Below are positions 23,458-36,880 of a DNA stretch of 64,000 nucleotides, in pieces. Under the pieces are notes generated by a model. It worked only from the letters and a program-made list of their open reading frames with translations, was not told the DNA's origin and searched no databases. The stretch is from the NCBI RefSeq assembly GCF_030272615.1, contig NC_081413.1:103562239-103626238 (forward strand), read 5' to 3'. The translations under genes were made by a program, and so were the position numbers. Source of the DNA: Cryptomeria japonica (taxonomy: Eukaryota; Streptophyta; Pinopsida; Cupressales; Cupressaceae). Each line of letters starts with the position of its first letter. Positions within the stretch are counted from its first letter, which is position 1.

Positions 23458-23585
23458 TTTTTTTTTTATCGATAATAGGCCGAAGCCAATAAGATGTACA
23501 TACCCTACCCCCTATGGGATTTGAGCATGTGAACTCTCTTTCAAGAGCACAAGTTCTCCACCACTAGGCCAACTCGAACTGTACA
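23458..23585 (-). mobile_element. tRNA-derived SINE
   Basis: 128 bp flanked by a perfect 12-bp duplication. On the - strand it starts at 23585, has a tRNA-like A box (TTGGCCTAGTGG, 23561-23572) and a B box (TGCTCAAATCC, 23517-23527) about 33 bp apart, and ends in a poly(A) run (T run 23458-23467 on +). This is the structure of a Pol III-transcribed SINE copied by LINE machinery. The layout resembles plant Au-type SINEs, but assignment to that family needs a database comparison. Confidence 0.85.
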
Positions 23586-23597
23586 ACAATGGTGGTT
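23586..23597. repeat. SINE target-site duplication, right copy
   Basis: ACAATGGTGGTT, identical to 23446-23457. Confidence 0.85.
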
Positions 23598-25200
23598 GTT
23601 AATCCTATCAAGAGTCAGTTAATATTAAGAGGGGGGGTGAATCAATATTAATACAAATTGAAACTTTAAACCAAAAAAAACTTATATTATATCTGAAATC
23701 ATTTATCAAATATCTCAACTTATTTTATCAGATCTAACAACCTCTTTATCATATTTGCTAACACATTAATCAGATCATTTACCACATCTATCAATTCTTT
23801 CACCACTTAAGCAATCATATAAATTTGATCATTTACCAACTCATTATCATCATCTATCAAATCAAACATTTTCTCTATCAACTCTTATTAGTATCGATAA
23901 CCTTTAATAAACCTCTGATAAAACAACATAACCGGTGTACTCAGAAATAGTGCATGAAATGTAACATAAACAAGAACATCACATGAAAAGCATTCCACAC
24001 ATGAACACCATAATTTTTTTGACATGGAAACCCAAATAGGGAAAACCATGGTGGGAGTTGAAACCCACAAATATTTGTACATTTTTTATGTATGCCCTAT
24101 TAGGAGCTTACAATATTCTTTGTTAGGAGCAAACCCTGTTAGGAGTCACCCAGTTAAGGGATTTGCTTAGCAGCTCGGTTAGGAGCTTGATGATCTATAG
24201 GATCAACCTTGTCAGAGGATTTATCACTCTTTTGAGAGTTTCCCTAGTAGGGGACTTAAATTTTTAAAGCATGTTAGGATATACCCGGTTAAGGGATTTA
24301 ACCTGCTGTAACTGTTAGGGAACAACAGTGAAAAAGTGATCTATTACTTGCACTTCTTAGCTTGCTAAATCAAATCCAGTTATGCTCAACCCTATGCAAC
24401 TCTCAGGAAGATCTCACACTTCACTTGGATGGCTCAACACATTCTCTTAAGACCACCGACATCATAAACATCAACTGTGCCATCCTAAATAGCCATCTCA
24501 ACTGGTTCAAACACTTAACCCTAATTACATCATGAAATTACAATACAAATTATAAGAGATAATACTAGATCAATATACAAATGATTACATCATATTACAA
24601 TGCAATATCAACCATTGGTTTATCATAACCCATCACAAAAATATGATCTGTACCAAAGTCAAAACCTCAAAACACTCTACTAAGCATTTCGTTGTTTCCA
24701 AATAAATTCTTCCTTGAATCATGCCAAAATAGCAATCAAATCATTCACATGGGTTGTGTCATGTTACCACCTTCATGTAGACTCATCGTCGATCACCACC
24801 ATAACAAAAATCATTACCGGTTTGATGATATCATCACCGATCTTAAACCCTACTAAAACCTTAACAAAACTGCATCAGAAATTTGAAACAAGCCTTCTAA
24901 TAGTCATCACAAGTTCTGGTTGCAGTAAGATACTTCTTTCCATGATACAAGCTCACATTCCAAACCACAAATCATGAATCATCATCGATCATCCAATTCA
25001 ACCAAAACATCCCTGCTTTATCCGTTAAAGTCCTATTTCACAGACTTCAGTTCTTTGTCGGTAAACACTATCTTCCAATAAACCAAATCACTTAGATGAC
25101 AAAACAAAATATCAAGAACATAAGTAATAATCATTTTACATCAGTTGTCATCAATGACAACACAAATAACTAATCAAGTCATCTAATCACAAAATCTCAA
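23597..25200 (-). repeat. Copia-type LTR (solo or partial), right end approximate
   Basis: Starts TGTTAATCC, with the C-type run (AGAGGGGGGGTGAATC) at about 23629, as in the other - strand LTRs here. It contains the conserved block GACATGGAAACCC...GGGAAAACCATGGTGGG near 24018-24055 and repeated GTTAGGAG / GTTAAGGGATTT words. The CATCAATGACAAC string at about 25151 lies 45-60 bases before the end in sister LTRs, so the end is probably near 25200; an alternative is TACTAACA at 25370. No target duplication was found. It could be the 3' LTR of the element carrying ORF H, whose stop is at 25578. Confidence 0.6.
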
Positions 25201-25577
25201 TCTCTTCATCACAAATAGTCTTCTATCCTTTACTGGTGCAGTCATCCATCTTCAACTATATCACCTACATCATCTCATTCTACATCAGTTATGCCAAATT
25301 CCAATACTGGTATCCTTTAAAGTATTTATTATTGCACCATCATTGCGCCACTCTGCAACACCTACTAACAATCTAGGCTTATCGGTCCTTGGTGTTGACA
25401 CCCATTGTGCAAGATCCTTTAAGTTGGGATGATACCTTATTTCTATGATCACTTTCTATATCAAACTCAACAACCAACATTAGTAACTCTTGTTGTATTA
25501 TCTGTTCAAGAATGAATATTTTCTAAATTTCAATTTGGGAGTAATAACATCCTGCTTTTCTTTACAACCTTTCTTGC

Positions 25578-26775
25578 TTAATTAGGGGTGACATGATCAA
25601 GGTTCAACTCATCTAAAGTGACTAGGGTAGTTCCCTCAGTCACCCCCCTTGTTATTAACCATAAAGCCTTAAATTTTAGGGTTTTAATAAATTGATCATC
25701 AGAAATAAATGTTTGAGCAGTGAGGTCCCTCTCATCATCATCAATTTCTTCAATTGGAATTTTCACATCAACCCTCACTCTTTCCTCTGGTTCTCTATTA
25801 GGGATTGCATCCCTCAAAGGGGTCATCAATATTTTCTTTGTCTCTTCTCCCTCAATGGTGTTTCTCAAAATATGAACCATACTTTCAATGCCCAATGTTT
25901 GTTACGAGGCCTCATAGGGAACAATGGGTTGATCCTTCACTAGTGCATCTACATGAATTACATTTTCTGCAATTTTTTCCTTAGTGGACTCAGGAGCATG
26001 TGCAAAATCTTGTACAAACATTTTATCAGTCCTATGTTGCCATTCTCTAGCTTGTAAAGCCTGGGTGAATATATGAGCAAAGTCATCCATCATCATCTCA
26101 ACTCTCTTTACAATACTTGGCTCATTTAGGAAGAAACCCCTAAAAGTAGGGTCATTCTCTCTGATTTCCATTTCAATTTTGGACAAAATTTCCCATTTCT
26201 TTCTTCATTGAATAAATGTTTGTTCATCATGAGAATTTATAATTATATCCTCATCTAGATTCATCTCATGAATATAATATACCTTTTTCTTCAAATACTC
26301 CTCCTTTAGCCAATGCATGAAACCCTTAGGATCACACTTCCTACTCATTCCAAACTTCAAAGCATATTTTGAAATGAAAAGATTTTGAACCTTCTCCAAT
26401 GATTTTGAATTAATAGAAAAATCATAATACCTAGTAACCCTAGGCAAAAATGTGCCTTTCTTCAGTACTGTCATATACATCTTCTCCATCCACATTATTT
26501 GTCACATAATTTCAAAAAATACTAGACAAGGCAACACATGAATTGGAAATTGGTGTGGGGGATGAGGACACCCATACACCTTGATTATTATATATTTTTA
26601 AGAGAAGAACCAGTCACTAGAGTTAAATCTTCCTTCCTCATCAATTCTTTGGGACTTTGGCCTTAGTAGTTGCATCATTCTTGGTTGAAACCTCTCCAAC
26701 TTGTAGCCACACCAACCTACAATTATGGATACAAAATGTTGATGAAAAGTGACATAGTCTTCTTCCTCATAGCTG
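25578..26775 (-). pseudogene. ORF 'H', C-terminal segment
   Basis: A single frame from 26775 to the stop at 25578 (about 400 codons) interrupted by four stops (near 26598, 26500, 26205 and 25902), two of which read TGA where Arg would fit. It contains a DFAHIFTQALQAREW helix and an acidic C-terminus (EERVRVDVKIPIEEIDDDERD). This is the downstream part of an ORF whose middle and N-terminal parts lie at 44965-45016 and 46880-48006. Removing both intervening elements and one copy of each target duplication leaves the frame continuous. Function unknown. Its central part (right of the insertions) has distant pattern similarity to ORF2 of E1. Confidence 0.65.
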
Positions 26776-26780
26776 CTAAC
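26776..26780. repeat. Target-site duplication of the tandem LTR array, left
   Basis: CTAAC, identical to 44965-44969. Confidence 0.85.
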
Positions 26781-27711
26781 TGACATAGTCAAGGTAGGGA
26801 GATCTAATAAAGGACATCCCCACCTTGCAACCTATAACATAAAAAACCATGCGATATATCAGGGACTGGTAACACGACACAAGATATAACCGATAAATAG
26901 ATACATAGCAACCCTAACCTGTAGAAGTAACACATGATATAACTAGTAACCACATAAATCAATCATTACAACCATAATGAATTACATACACCTTAAAGAT
27001 TTACACATGCTGGACCACAGTCCAGGATTACAAATCAATCCTTACAACTCAAAACTATGATCCATAGATCATCTGCTCAATAAATAAGCCTCTGGTAACA
27101 GCCTGCACTATTCTGCACTAATCCGGACCTAAGTTCATCCGGACTTCAATCCCCTTAGACCAGAATCTCTCCAAAAACTACATCTTTGCTCAATCTCTTC
27201 TTCCTCGGACCTCTATTTTCTAAAATGATTCTCAAAACTTCCCCTTATACCATTTGCAAACAATAAAAACTCAATCAAGTCAGCCAAAGACCAACCAGCT
27301 CATGATGAAAATGTGTAAATGATAACATTTTGGCCCAAATCACCAAGAACATCTTCAAATGCATAAAATTTCACGTAGACCTCTGAAATCATCGTTCAAA
27401 GCCCAAAAAAAAATCTCTCAATATTCCACAAGTTACGAAAATGACCTGCAACTTGATTTCTCTTCGCTCCATACACTGCAAGACCAACCAGTAAGAACAT
27501 ACAAAACACCAGACCAATACCATAATTGATATCTCACTGGAATCAAATCCAAATTCCATGAATCTCAAATATGATAAAGACAAAAAACTCAAGGTGATAA
27601 ATCCAAATCCATAATGCTAAACTCTCAAACATGAAGAAATGCAATAATCTCCAAGCAACTCCACCGCTAACTCCTCCAACTAGTTTGAAATACTCTGGTG
27701 CTCTTGCATCA
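26781..27711 (-). repeat. Array LTR 1 (931 bp)
   Basis: Full-length copy at the left edge, starting TGACATAGTCAAGG directly after the CTAAC duplication and ending TTGCATCA. Confidence 0.88.
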
Positions 27712-27971
27712 GACTCTCTAGGTTAATTAAAAAGAGAGTCCCATCACTTGATCTGGTTCAGTAATCTGTCAGTAGGTACTTGCAACTACCTCAGGGGTTC
27801 GGTAGTCTTCTTGCAAGCCTTGTACTACCTCACATTCGATGATCTAAACAAGTCTACAAGCTGCCTCAACTTCCATTTCAACTAAATGGTTCACAACCAG
27901 TACTTCCTCCAATCAGTACATAACTAGGCCTTCCTCGATCAACAGGTTTATAAACCAGCTCTGATACCATT
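27712..27971 (-). other. Array internal segment 1
   Basis: 260 bp with an exact primer-binding site (27958-27969 on +, read as TGGTATCAGAGC on -). The short frame found in the other internals has in-frame stops here. Confidence 0.8.
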
Positions 27972-28902
27972 TGACGTAGTCAAGGTAGGGAGATCCAATG
28001 AAGGACATCCCCGCCTTGCAGCCTATAACACAAAACACCATGCAAGATACCAGCGATTGGTAACACAACACAAGATATAATCGTTAAACAGATAAAGAGA
28101 AACCCTAACTAGTAGAAGTAACACATGATATAACTGGTAAATAGATAAATCAATCGTTATAACCATTTAATGAATTACATATGCCTTCAGGATTTACACA
28201 TGCTCGACTGCAATCTAGGATTACAAAATAATCCTTACAACTCAAAACTATTATCCATAGATCATCTGCTTAACAAATAAGCCTCCAATAATAGTTTGCA
28301 CTATTATGCACTGATCCAGACCTAAATCCATCCAAACTTCAGTCCCCGTGGACTAGAATCTCTCTAAAAACTACATATTTTCTCGATCTCTTCCTTGTCG
28401 GCCCTCTATTTTCTAAAATGATTCTTGAAACTTCCCTTTATACCATCCACAACCAATAACAACTTGATCAAGTCGGCCAAAGACCAACCGGTTCATGATG
28501 AAATGTGTAAACGATAACATGTCAGCACCAATCACCAAAAAAATCTTCAAATGCATAAAACTTCATGCAGACCTCCAAAAACATCATTCAAGGCCCAAAA
28601 CAACATCACTTTATGTTACGCAAGTTACGAAAATCACCCGCAACCCAATTCCTCTTCGCTCCATACACTGCAAGACCAATCAGTAAGAATATACTAGCAC
28701 CAGACCAATACCAAAATTGATATCTCACTGAAATCAAATCCAAATTCCATGAATCTTGAATATGATAAAGACACTTAACTCAAGGTGATAAATCCAAAAC
28801 CATAATGCTCAACTCTCAAACATGAAGAAATGCAACGATCTCCAAGTAACTCCACCGCTAACTACTCCAATCGGTTTTAAATACTTTGGTGCTCCTACAT
28901 CA
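27972..28902 (-). repeat. Array LTR 2 (931 bp)
   Basis: Full-length copy; starts TGACGTAGTCAAGG and ends CTACATCA. Confidence 0.88.
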
Positions 28903-29162
28903 GACTCTCTAGGTTAATTGAAAAGTGAGTCCCATCACTTGATCTGGTTTGGCGACCTATCAGCAGGTACTTGCAACTACCTCAAAGGTTCGGCGGTCTG
29001 CATGCAAGTCTTGCACTTCTTCAAGTTCAGCAATCTGAACAAGTCTACAAGCTGCCACAACTTCCTTTTCAACCAACTGATTCACAACCAGTACTTCCTC
29101 CAACCGGTACATAACTAGGTTTTCTTCGATCAAGAGGTTCATAAATGAGCTCTAATACCATT
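28903..29162 (-). other. Array internal segment 2
   Basis: 260 bp. The primer site at 29149-29160 has one mismatch. The short frame (29142-28960) is open. It shares the string CAAGAGGTTCA with internal segment 4. Confidence 0.8.
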
Positions 29163-29992
29163 TGACACAATCAGGTAAACAGATAAAGAGAAACCCTAAC
29201 AGGTAGAAGTAAGACATGATATAACTGGTAACTAGATAAATCAATCCTTACAACCATTTAATGAATTACATATGCCTTCAAGATTTACATATGTTGGATC
29301 ATAGCCAAGGGTTATTAAAAATCCTTACAACTCAAAACTATGATCTGTAGATCATCTACTCAGCAAATAAGCCTCGGGTAACAGTCTATACTATTCTGCA
29401 CTAATCCAAACCTCAGTCTATCCGGACTTCAGTTCCCCCAGACTAGAATATCTCCAAAAAATACATCTTCACTCGATCTCTTCTTCTTCAGACCTCTATT
29501 TTCTAAAATGATTCTCAAAACTTCCCTTTATACCATTTGCAAGAAACAAAAACGCGATCAAGTAGGCCAAAGACCAATCAATTCATGATGAAACATGTAA
29601 ATGATAACATGTCGACCCAAATCACCAAGAAAATCTTCAAATACATAAAACTTCATGCAAACCTTCAAAAACATTGGTCAAGACCCAAAACAATATCGCT
29701 CAACATTCTGCAAGTTACGGAAACCACCCACAACCCGATTCCTCTTTGCTCCATACAGTGCAAGACCAACGGGTAAGAATATACCAACACCAAACCAATA
29801 CCGAAATCGATATCTCACCAGAATCAAATCCAAATGCCATGGATCTTGAATATGTTAAATACAATGAACTCAAGGTGATAAATCCAAATCCACAATGGTA
29901 AACTCTCATACATAAAGAAATGCAACGATCTCCAAGCAACTCCACCACTAACCGCTCCAACTGGTTTGAACTACTTTGGTGCTCCTGCATTA
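29163..29992 (-). repeat. Array LTR 3 (830 bp, deleted variant)
   Basis: Lacks about 100 bp just inside its left end: TGACACAATC is joined to AGGTAAACAGAT. LTR 5 carries exactly the same junction. Confidence 0.88.
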
Positions 29993-30253
29993 GACTCTCT
30001 AGGTTAATTGAAAAGTGAGTCCCATCACTTGATTTGGTTCAACGATCCCTCTAATAGGTACTTGAAACTACCTTTGGGGTTTGGTGGTCTACTTGCAAGC
30101 CTTGCACAACCTCACGTTTGATGATTTGAACAAGTATACAAGCTGCCTCAACTTCCTTTTCAACCAATTGGTTCACAACCAATACTTCCTCTAGCCGGTA
30201 CATAACCAGGTCTTCTTCGATCAACAGGTTCAAAAACCAGCTCTGATACCATT
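29993..30253 (-). other. Array internal segment 3
   Basis: 261 bp with an exact primer site (30240-30251). The short frame (about 54 codons, to about 30051) is open here. Confidence 0.8.
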
Positions 30254-31183
30254 TGACATAGTCAAGGTAGGGAGATCCAATGAAGGACATTCTCACCTTG
30301 CAGCCTATAACACAAAACTACATGCAAGATACCGACGAACCATAACACAACACAAGATATATCTAGTAAATAGATAAAGAGCAGCCCTAATCAGTAGAAG
30401 TAATAGATGATATAACTGGTAACTAGAAAAATCAATTGTTACAACCATATAATTAATTACATATGCCTTTAGGATTTACACATGTTGGACCACAGCCCAG
30501 GATTACAAAAAATCCTTACAACTCAAAACTATGATCCGCAAATCATCTGCTTAGCAAATAAGCCTCGGGTAATAGTCTTCATTGTTCTACACTAATCCAA
30601 ACCTCGGTCCATTTGGACTTCAGTACCCCCAGACCAGAATATCTCCTGAAACTACATATTTTCTTGATCTCTTCTTCCTCAGACCTCTGTTTTCTAAAAT
30701 GATTCTCAAAACTTCCCTTTATACCATCCACAAGCAATAACAACTTGATCAAGTCGGCTAAAGACCAACCGATTCATGATGAAACATGTAAATGATAACA
30801 TGTCGGCCCAAATCACCAAGAACATATTCAAATGCATAAAACTTCACACTGAACTTCAGAAACATCATTCAAGGCCCAAAACAACATCGCTCAACATTCC
30901 ACAAGTTACGAAAACCACTTGCAACTCGATTCCTCTTCGCTCCATACACTGCAAGCCCAACCAATAAGAATATACCAACAGCAGACCAATACCGAAATCA
31001 ATATCTCACTAGAATCAAATTCAAATGCCATGAATCTCAAATATGATAAAGACACTTAACTCAAGGTGATAAATACAAATCCATAATGCTAAACTCTCAA
31101 ACATAAATAAACGCAACGATCTCCAAGCAACTCCACCGCTAACTGCTCCAATCAGTTTGAAATACTATGGTGCTCCTACATTA
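30254..31183 (-). repeat. Array LTR 4 (930 bp)
   Basis: Full-length copy; starts TGACATAGTCAAGG and ends CTACATTA. Confidence 0.88.
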
Positions 31184-31443
31184 GAATCTCTGGGTTAATT
31201 GAAAAGTGATTCCCATCACTTGATCTAGTTCAATGATCTATCAGCAAGTACTTGCAACTGCCTCAAGGGTTTGGCGGTCTACTTGCAAGTCTTGCACTGC
31301 CTCACGTTCGACAATCTGAACAAGTTTACAAGCTGCCTCAACTTCCTTTTCAACCAACTGGTTCACAACCAGTACTTCCTCCAGCTGGTACATAATCAGG
31401 TCTTCTTCGATCAAGAGGTTCACAAACCAGATCTGATACCATT
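31184..31443 (-). other. Array internal segment 4
   Basis: 260 bp. The primer site at 31430-31441 has one mismatch. The short frame is open (ends near 31241). Confidence 0.8.
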
Positions 31444-31715
31444 TGACGCAATCAGGTAAACAGATAAAGAGAAACCCTAACAGGTAGAAGTAACACATGA
31501 TATAATTGGTAACCAGATAAATCAATCATTACAACCATTTAATAAATTACATATGCCTTCAAGATTTATACATGCTAGACCATAGCCCAGGATTACAAAA
31601 AATCCTTACAACTCAAACCTATGATCAATAGATCATCTACTCAGCAAATAAGCCTCAGGAAATAGTCTGCACTATTCTGCACTGATCTGGACCTCAGTCC
31701 ATTCCGACTTCATTC

Positions 31716-33278
31716 TGTGATGCAGAGGGTTTGGTGTTAATGAGTAATCTCCTTGGTTTATTTTATGGGTTAACACTTGGCACCATCCAATGTTCCAATG
31801 CCTTCAACCTTCCAAAGATTCTTAAGCTTTCCCTTGACAACTCCCAAGGATCAATCCACTTTGGACAACCTAGTTTCACAAGGAGACTCCTACTCCTATG
31901 TACTCAACTCCCTAAACCAAGGCACCTCACAACCCCAAACCCCTTGCCAATAGGACCTTTTCATAAAATGGTGAAATATGTCATGTGTGGGTGTTTAAAC
32001 ATGTTTGAAATTGTCTTTTCATTGATTTGGACCTCTTTGGTTTGTTCTTACAAGTCCCTTATGTCTTTTGTTCTTAGTGTCCTAGGAAACAAGGCTACAA
32101 GCAATTAGGCCTATTTTTGGGATTTTCCCTCTTTAACTACCAACCTCTCTAAACATCCTCTATAATAAATTTGATATTTAGATACCCATTTGGATTCTCT
32201 AAAGGATTTCAAACTTTTTCATCTAGGTTTCGAATGCAAGTATTCAAACCCTATTGTGCCTATTTTGGCCTTGTTAGCCGGTATAGAAGTTTTGGGCTTC
32301 AAAGCCTTCACCAATCACATGGGAATTAAGTATAGAATTTTGCAAAAGGTATGAAAATTTCTAAGGGTCCCCTCCACACAAGGTTTGACCACTATTTGGT
32401 CCAATGTACCAAGGGTTCAATCAATCCTTCATTGCACAAACTTGCCACATAGGATATGTCAAGTCTAGGGCATCATTCCAAAAATGCAAGGTGAGGTCTC
32501 CTTCTTCCAAAACCAAGAAAAACATTTAATTTACATAGTTAATCAAAATTCCCTAGGGGTTTATACCATTCCCATGGTGTAATGCTGAGTGGTAGCACCT
32601 TTTGCATCCAAACCCTGATTTTTTTGGGTTTTCCCCAAGCACGAGAAAGAAAATCCAATAACTTTGCAACCCCTGAGTTTCAAGTCCTCAAACCAACATC
32701 AAATGAAATATGATTCATTGTTACAACCTATTCAATACATTATCCCTTCTATATGTTCATACAAATAAATACCAAAGTCAAGAACACGGGAAAATGCAGT
32801 AAAAATGACAGTTGCAGAGTTGTTTTGAAGCATAAATTTCATTCAAAATCTCTATCTAACCTTTGGGAATTGTTCCTCAAGCTTAAATAATGCCAAGGAA
32901 CTCCTCCAACCACCTCCCAATTTACAAGTTCAACCAATTAGCCATTGGGTAACCACAACTCAAATTTTGACAAAGTTGCTTATGACAACATGACAACTTC
33001 AGACAAATTATTACATTACAAAATTGCCTTCACACCAAAGGCTACAAAGTGGACACACAACACCTCTAGGACCCCTAAACACCAAAAACATAACTAAATT
33101 TCCCATACAAGGCTTTTGACCAAGTGCACACACCTTGGAGCCTTAGGGCTTATTACATAGCATTGGACCTACCACATCCATTTAGGACCTAACCAAAAGA
33201 CCTTCAAGGAAACACATCATGTTGCATTTAAACACATGTTGAAAAGATGCTAGCACACCTTTTAGTGCCCCTGCACCA
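31716..33278 (-). repeat. Chromovirus 3' LTR (1563 bp)
   Basis: Starts TGTGATGCAGAGGG and ends CCTGCACCA on the + strand. It matches 37940-39503 throughout. The + strand frame at 31731-32108 lies inside it and is not a gene. Confidence 0.88.
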
Positions 33279-33299
33279 TGCTCCCCGAGACAAGAAAAC

Positions 33300-34667
33300 T
33301 CAAGTTCCTTGAGTTGCTAACCGAGTGATTGAGGTTCCATGCTTTATAATGTCACTGTTAGAAATCCAAGTAGCTTCAGACTTGGGGAGGCCCTTCCACT
33401 TGACCAAGTAGTCCTTGTAGACCCCTCTTCTGGTTTGTTTGATCACCTTGGAATGAAGGATACTCTCCAACTCCAATGGTTTTATAGGTGGCAAATCCTT
33501 CACCTAATCTACATCCTCTTCCACGAGAGATGAACCAGGTGCTACATCAGGTAAAGAACCCTTGAAGGCTATCAAATCACATATATTGAAAATGGGAGAG
33601 ATCCCCAAATCTAGTGGAAGTTCAACCTCATAAGCATTGTTACCAAATTTATGAACCACCCGAAGATGACCTATCTTCTTCATGAGTAGCTTAGATGGTT
33701 GGCCCTTGGGTAGCCTTTCTTTCCTTAGGTAGGCCATCACCAAATCTCCTACCTTAAACTAAACATCCCTTCTCTTAACATCTGCCCTGAGTTTGTATTT
33801 TCCTGCACTTTGTTGAAGTAAAGTCTTGACTTGATCATGGATCTCCTTCATAGTGATGGAAAATTCTTCTCCCTGGGCACTCCTTTCCATAACTCTAAGC
33901 TCTCTAAGTTTAAGTATCCCTCTAGGATGTAAGCCATACACAACCTCAAATGGGCTTCTCCGTGTACTTCTATTAACTAAATCATTATATGCATATTCAG
34001 CTTGTCCAATCACCAAGTCTCAACTTTGTCCATGCTGCTTGGTAAGACATCTAAGAAGATTTCTAAGAGATATATTAACCAACTTAGTTTGGCCATCAGT
34101 CTGAGGATGGTATGTTGAATAAAATGATAGATTGGTACCCAATTTCTTCCAGAGAGTCCTCCAAAAATGACCCACAAACTTGGAGTCTCTATCAGTGACA
34201 ATATTGAGAGGTAGACCATGCATCCTTACAACTTCTTTGAATAAGAGACCTGCAATATGAGATGCATCATTTGTGCATTTACATGGCACAAAATGGGCAA
34301 TCTTGCTGAACCTATCAACAATTACAAAGGCACTATCAAACCCCCTAGGAGTTTTGGGAAAACCAAGTACAAAATCCATACTAAGGCTTTGCCAAGGTCT
34401 AGTAGGAACCGGTAAAGGTTGATACAACCTAGAATTAGTAGAAACTCCTTTTTCCCTTTGACAAATGGGACAATTCTCCACAAATCTTCTTACCTCTGCT
34501 TGCATCTTAGGCCAAAAGTAAAACCTTGATACCTGCTCCAAAGTTTTATCCAAACCAAAATGACCGCCAAGGCTGCCATTGTGCTTTTCCCTAATGATAT
34601 TCTCCCTTGTAGAGAATTGAGGAATACATAGTTGATGCCCCTTAAATAAAAATCCATCCCACAACAT
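33300..34667 (-). pseudogene. Chromovirus integrase and chromodomain
   Basis: The open part 34667-34020 (215 codons) has the zinc region (H29, H36, C66, C69) and the core with D98 (SMDFVLGFP) and D159 (VTDRDSKF). The third catalytic position is Lys195 (DGQTKLVN) where Glu is required, so this integrase would be dead even without stops. After a stop (TGA at a Trp position) the C-terminal domain continues (34016-33504). The last segment, 33503-33300, reads ESILHSKVIKQT...YLVKWKGLP...TWIS, a chromodomain. Integrase inserts the cDNA; the chromodomain is thought to bind histone marks. Confidence 0.88.
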
Positions 34668-34699
34668 GAAATTAGGGAACTCAACATGAAAAGAATTAC

Positions 34700-36832
34700 A
34701 AACTTAGTACATACATCATAAGCATCCTTAAAATCTTTATCCTCCTTATACATGGTTTTAAGAGAATTAACACCAACACTTTGCCATTGGATTTCTTGGA
34801 TAGTGAGGATTCTTATACTCAAGACATTTGCAACCTTATTAGACACACCCTTCTTATGCTTGATTGTAAAGGTGTAAGGTTGGATTTGTTCAACCCACTT
34901 GATATGCCTTTGATTCAACTTCTCCTGCCCATTAAGAAAGCTCAAGGCATGGTTATCAGTATAAACAATGAACTCTTTTCGAAGAAGGTAATGTCACCAC
35001 TTTTTGAGTGCTTTCACCATAGCATAGAGCTCAAAATCATAGTTTGAATACATTTTCTTAGCATCATTTAACTTCTCTGAAAAGAATGCCACTAGATGCC
35101 CTTCTTGACTAAGAACTTCACCTATTGCCTGCTTGCTTGCATCACTTTCAATTGTAAAAAGTTGATCAAAGTTAGGGAGCCTCAAGGTAGGAATTTCTGC
35201 AACCTTCCTCTTCAAAATCTCAAAGCTTTTGGATTCCCTCCTTGTCCATTCAAACCTATATTTGATTCCTCCTTTTATAGTGTCAAGAATTGGAGCACAA
35301 ATATGACTAAAAACCTTGATGAATTTTCTATAGAAAGAAGCCAATCCATGAAAGCTCCTAACATCATCTACTGTACTAGGTTTAGGCCAATTGAAAATAA
35401 CCTCAACCTTTAAAGGATCCATTTTTAAACATCCCTTAGATACCACAAAGCCTAGATACACCAATTGAGTTTTCATGAATTCACACTTCTCGAGATTGAT
35501 TACTAGTTTCTCCTCATGAATCTTCCTCAAAACCTAATCCAAATGCTTCAAATGCTCCCCCTTGGACCTGCTAAACACCAAGATGTCATCAAGATAAACA
35601 ATAACAAATTTTCCAATAAATTCAACCAATACCCCATTCATGAGGTGCATAAAGGTACTAGGTGCATTTGTGAGCCCAAAGGGCATCACCAACCACTCAT
35701 ATAAGCCCTCATTTGTCTTAAAGGGTATCTTCCACTCATCACCAAGTCTTATTCTGATCTGATGGTAGCCTGATTTAAAATCAATCTTTGAAAAGTAGCA
35801 AGATCCCCCAAGATAGTCCATTAGGTCTTCAATCCTAGGCATAGGAATCTGGTACCTAATTATGATCTTGTTAATGGCTCTAGAATCAATGCACATTCTC
35901 CATGTTCCATATTTTTTGGGTGCCAACATAGTACGTACAACACATGGGATTAAATTCTTCCTAATCAACCCCTTATCCAATAGTTCTTGCACTTGTCTTG
36001 ATATCTCCTCATTATGTTTGGGAGTCATCTTGTAGGCAACTTTTTTGGGCAAGGTTACACCACGGATCAAATCAATTTGATGACTAATATCTCTGATTGG
36101 AGGCAAGTTATCAGGCATGTCTTTGGCCACAACTCCTTCATACCTATCCAACATGGTTTGTACTTTACTAGGAACCTCCCTCTTTGCACCATTATCTTGT
36201 TGAGGTTTATCCTTTGGGTATAAGACTAAATCATAGCCTTGGGTCTCCTCTTGCTTAAGAATATCTGAAAGCTCTTGCCCACTAATCATCATGATGCTTG
36301 GACTAACAATATTCTCTTCCCCTTGATCAGGAAAAGGTTCCATCCTAAACTGCTTACCATTCTTGGAAATGACATACACGTTCTTTTCCCCATCATGTTG
36401 GGCTTTGACATCGTACTGCCAAGGGCGGCCTAGAAACAAGTGACAAGCATCCATAGGAAGGAAATCACACAGGATCTTATCCTTATAGTCTCCTAGTTCA
36501 AAATCCATCCAAGTTTGTTCATATACTACTACATGTTTCCCCTTATTAAGCCAAGACACCCTGTAAGGACTCACATGTGGTAAGCTTTTCAATTTTAACT
36601 TCTCTGCCATTTCCAAAGAAACAATATTCTCAGTAGATCCAAAATCTACAATCACCTTACAAACCTTACCATGTGACTTACAAGTAGTCTTGAAGAGTGA
36701 CTTTCTTTGTGGTGGATCCTTGTTTTGGGGTACCTTCAATAATGTCCTCCTTAGCATGAGGCTTTCTCCATCCAAGGTAGGACCTTCATTTCCCATGGGT
36801 GAATTGACACTTTGTCCATCATCCTCTTGCAC
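34700..36832 (-). pseudogene. Chromovirus protease, reverse transcriptase and RNase H
   Basis: 36832-35534 is open for 432 codons. The protease region has VIVDFGSTENIVS, where Phe replaces the active-site Ser of the DSG triad. RT follows, with a TWRMCIDSRAINKI block, an MPFGLTNAPSTF block and an intact YLDD near the C-terminus. A TAG at a Gln position separates it from 35530-34994, which carries the RT thumb and the RNase H start (IESDASKQAIGEVLSQEG). After a TGA at an Arg position the RNase H tail continues to about 34.7 kb, with Asn replacing Asp in KVANVLS. Confidence 0.88.
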
Positions 36833-36880
36833 AAGTTGATTCCTTCTTTCTGGTCCATGTTAACTAGAAGCTTTCTCTAG

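Noticed and set aside
23458-23585. A tRNA gene
   Set aside because: A and B boxes are present, but no cloverleaf can be completed; it ends in poly(A) and is flanked by a 12-bp duplication, so it is a SINE.
31731-32108. + strand frame of 125 codons near the left edge of the chromovirus
   Set aside because: It lies wholly within the 3' LTR and the other LTR copy breaks the frame.
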